58,777 bases of DNA, taken from NCBI GenBank assembly GCA_017483805.1, contig JAFUUL010000161.1:1-58777 (forward strand). Direction: 5' to 3'. The notes under the pieces were generated by a model. That model saw nothing but the letters and a program-made list of their open reading frames with translations. It was not told the DNA's origin and searched no databases. The position numbers were made by a program, and so were the translations under genes. Of this stretch, positions 57,913-58,777 are shown piece after piece. Every line of letters begins with the position of its first letter. Position 1 is the stretch's first letter. Source of the DNA: Prevotella sp. (lineage in GTDB: Bacteria > Bacteroidota > Bacteroidia > Bacteroidales > Bacteroidaceae).

Positions 57913-58588
57913 CCTGTTCGACCTCATTGCGCCCCGCTCGTGTGCCATCTGTGGCAAGCGGCTCTCGGCTGCCGAGTCTGTCATCTGCGGGGTCTGCCAT
58001 CTCAGGATGCCGCTCACCGGCTTTGCCCAAAGCCCTCTCGACAACCCGATGGCGCGCCTCTTCTGGGGACAGTTCCCTATTGAGAAGGCGGCCGCCTACT
58101 TCTACTACCAGCCCCACTCCGACACCAGCAGCATCATCTACCACCTGAAATACCACAGTCAGCCCGACATCGGCGAGAACATGGGCGGGATCATGGCCCG
58201 TGAACTGAGCCGTAGCGAGTTCTTCAGTGGCATCGATGCCATCGTGCCCATCCCCATCACCCGGCGTCGACGCTGGCAGCGAGGCTACAACCAGAGTCTA
58301 GAGATTGCCCGCGGCATCAGCGAGGTGACCCATCTGCCCATCCTCAAGGATGCCGTCCGTCGCACTCGTTTCGATACGTCGCAGACCAAGAAGAAAGGCT
58401 GGCAGCGACAGGAGAACGTGGCCGACGTGTTCCAACTGCGCCAGCCAGAGGCCATCAGCGGCCGCCACCTGCTGCTGGTAGACGACATAGTCACCACCGG
58501 TGCCACCATCAGAGCCTGCGCCCTCGAACTCTGCAAAGCCGGCGACGTGCGCATCAGCGTCGTCTCGCTCGGCTTCACCAAAAAGTAG
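57890..58588 (+). CDS. comF: ComF-family phosphoribosyltransferase-like protein
   Basis: 232-aa ComF homologue. A zinc-ribbon-like N-terminus with Cys18, Cys21, Cys33 and Cys36 (CAICGKRL, CGVCH) is followed by a type I PRTase fold with the PRPP loop LLVDDIVTTGATI (Asp198/Asp199). YHLKYHSQPDIGENMG and PIPITRRRRWQRGYNQSLEIARGI are standard ComF blocks. In competent bacteria ComF handles incoming single-stranded DNA; its role in Bacteroidales is unproved. Confidence 0.92.
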   Translation: MKTSFLTDLFDLIAPRSCAICGKRLSAAESVICGVCHLRMPLTGFAQSPLDNPMARLFWGQFPIEKAAAYFYYQPHSDTSSIIYHLKYHSQPDIGENMGGIMARELSRSEFFSGIDAIVPIPITRRRRWQRGYNQSLEIARGISEVTHLPILKDAVRRTRFDTSQTKKKGWQRQENVADVFQLRQPEAISGRHLLLVDDIVTTGATIRACALELCKAGDVRISVVSLGFTKK

Positions 58589-58649
58589 GCTTTTTATTCC
58601 GCCTCGGCAAAAAAAGAATGAATTCTTTTGTTTTGCTCTCGACTTTTCG

Positions 58650-58657
58650 TAACTTTG
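58650..58657 (+). promoter_or_regulatory. Promoter -7 box TAACTTTG near the right edge
   Basis: Fits TAnnTTTG, with TTTG/TTTTG sequences 20-30 bases upstream. It would drive a gene beyond the window. No start codon followed by a convincing frame is visible in the last 120 bases. Confidence 0.4.
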
Positions 58658-58777
58658 TAATAAATTGCAGGATTTCTTTATATAAAGGCAGTTTGGGGAA
58701 TTGAGGAAAAATGGGGTTACGATTTGGAGACCGTTCTCAATTCTACGTTCTGCTACAAATTGCATTCAATGAACTCC

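Overview
The window looks like a chromosomal segment of a Prevotella-type Bacteroidales, most likely from the rumen or gut. Four things point there: TAnnTTTG -7 promoter boxes at about fifteen places, a SusCDEF-type starch locus, type IX secretion (T9SS) genes porU and porV, and a GH10-CE1 xylanase/feruloyl esterase with the layout of Prevotella Xyn10D-Fae1A. Most genes are GC-rich. The C10 protease gene at the left end is clearly more AT-rich.

Layout. (1) 1-4634, minus strand: the first codons of a gene leaving the window, a secreted C10 cysteine protease behind a long structured leader, a 0.54 kb inverted-repeat element, and dinB. (2) 4771-7822, plus: rplM-rpsI-rpsB-tsf, ending at a clear terminator. 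(3) 7914-23655, plus: one apparent transcription unit. It runs from a partner-switching signalling module (TPR-TM-PP2C phosphatase, RsbW-like kinase, STAS antagonist, soluble histidine kinase) through a FAH-fold enzyme, porU, porV, ispF, a CotH/lamin-tail secreted protein and an M3 peptidase lipoprotein. (4) 23970-42724: a starch/maltodextrin locus. malQ, GH97 alpha-glucosidase, type I pullulanase and a CE7 acetyl esterase read leftward. lacI, an SLC45-like sugar transporter and a PAP2 phosphatase form a second leftward unit. susC, susD and two SusE/F-like binding lipoproteins read rightward. The same LacI-type palindrome lies 54-55 bases upstream of the -7 box of both malQ and susC. (5) 43130-56493: a xylan locus. 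Two GH43 genes read leftward; GH3, CE6-CE1, GH10-CE1 and GH98 genes read rightward. Three promoters here carry TGAAACAT at exactly the same offset. (6) 56612-58588: prmC-recX-comF, overlapping.

The signals least explained by known features are: (a) two elements, 2977-3517 and 42841-43111, with the same plan: outer inverted repeats around a cluster of variable TTCC...GGAA palindromes, each 16-18 bases beyond the stop of a minus-strand gene; (b) a system of 7- and 8-base tandem repeats at gene boundaries, always in the stop-rich orientation between genes and always in the stop-free orientation inside genes, where in two cases they encode the hydrophobic core of a signal peptide; (c) a hairpin inside that repeat, found in two intercistronic gaps with a compensated base-pair change; (d) the two fixed-geometry operator sets. 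I saw no tRNA, rRNA, CRISPR, transposase or phage gene.
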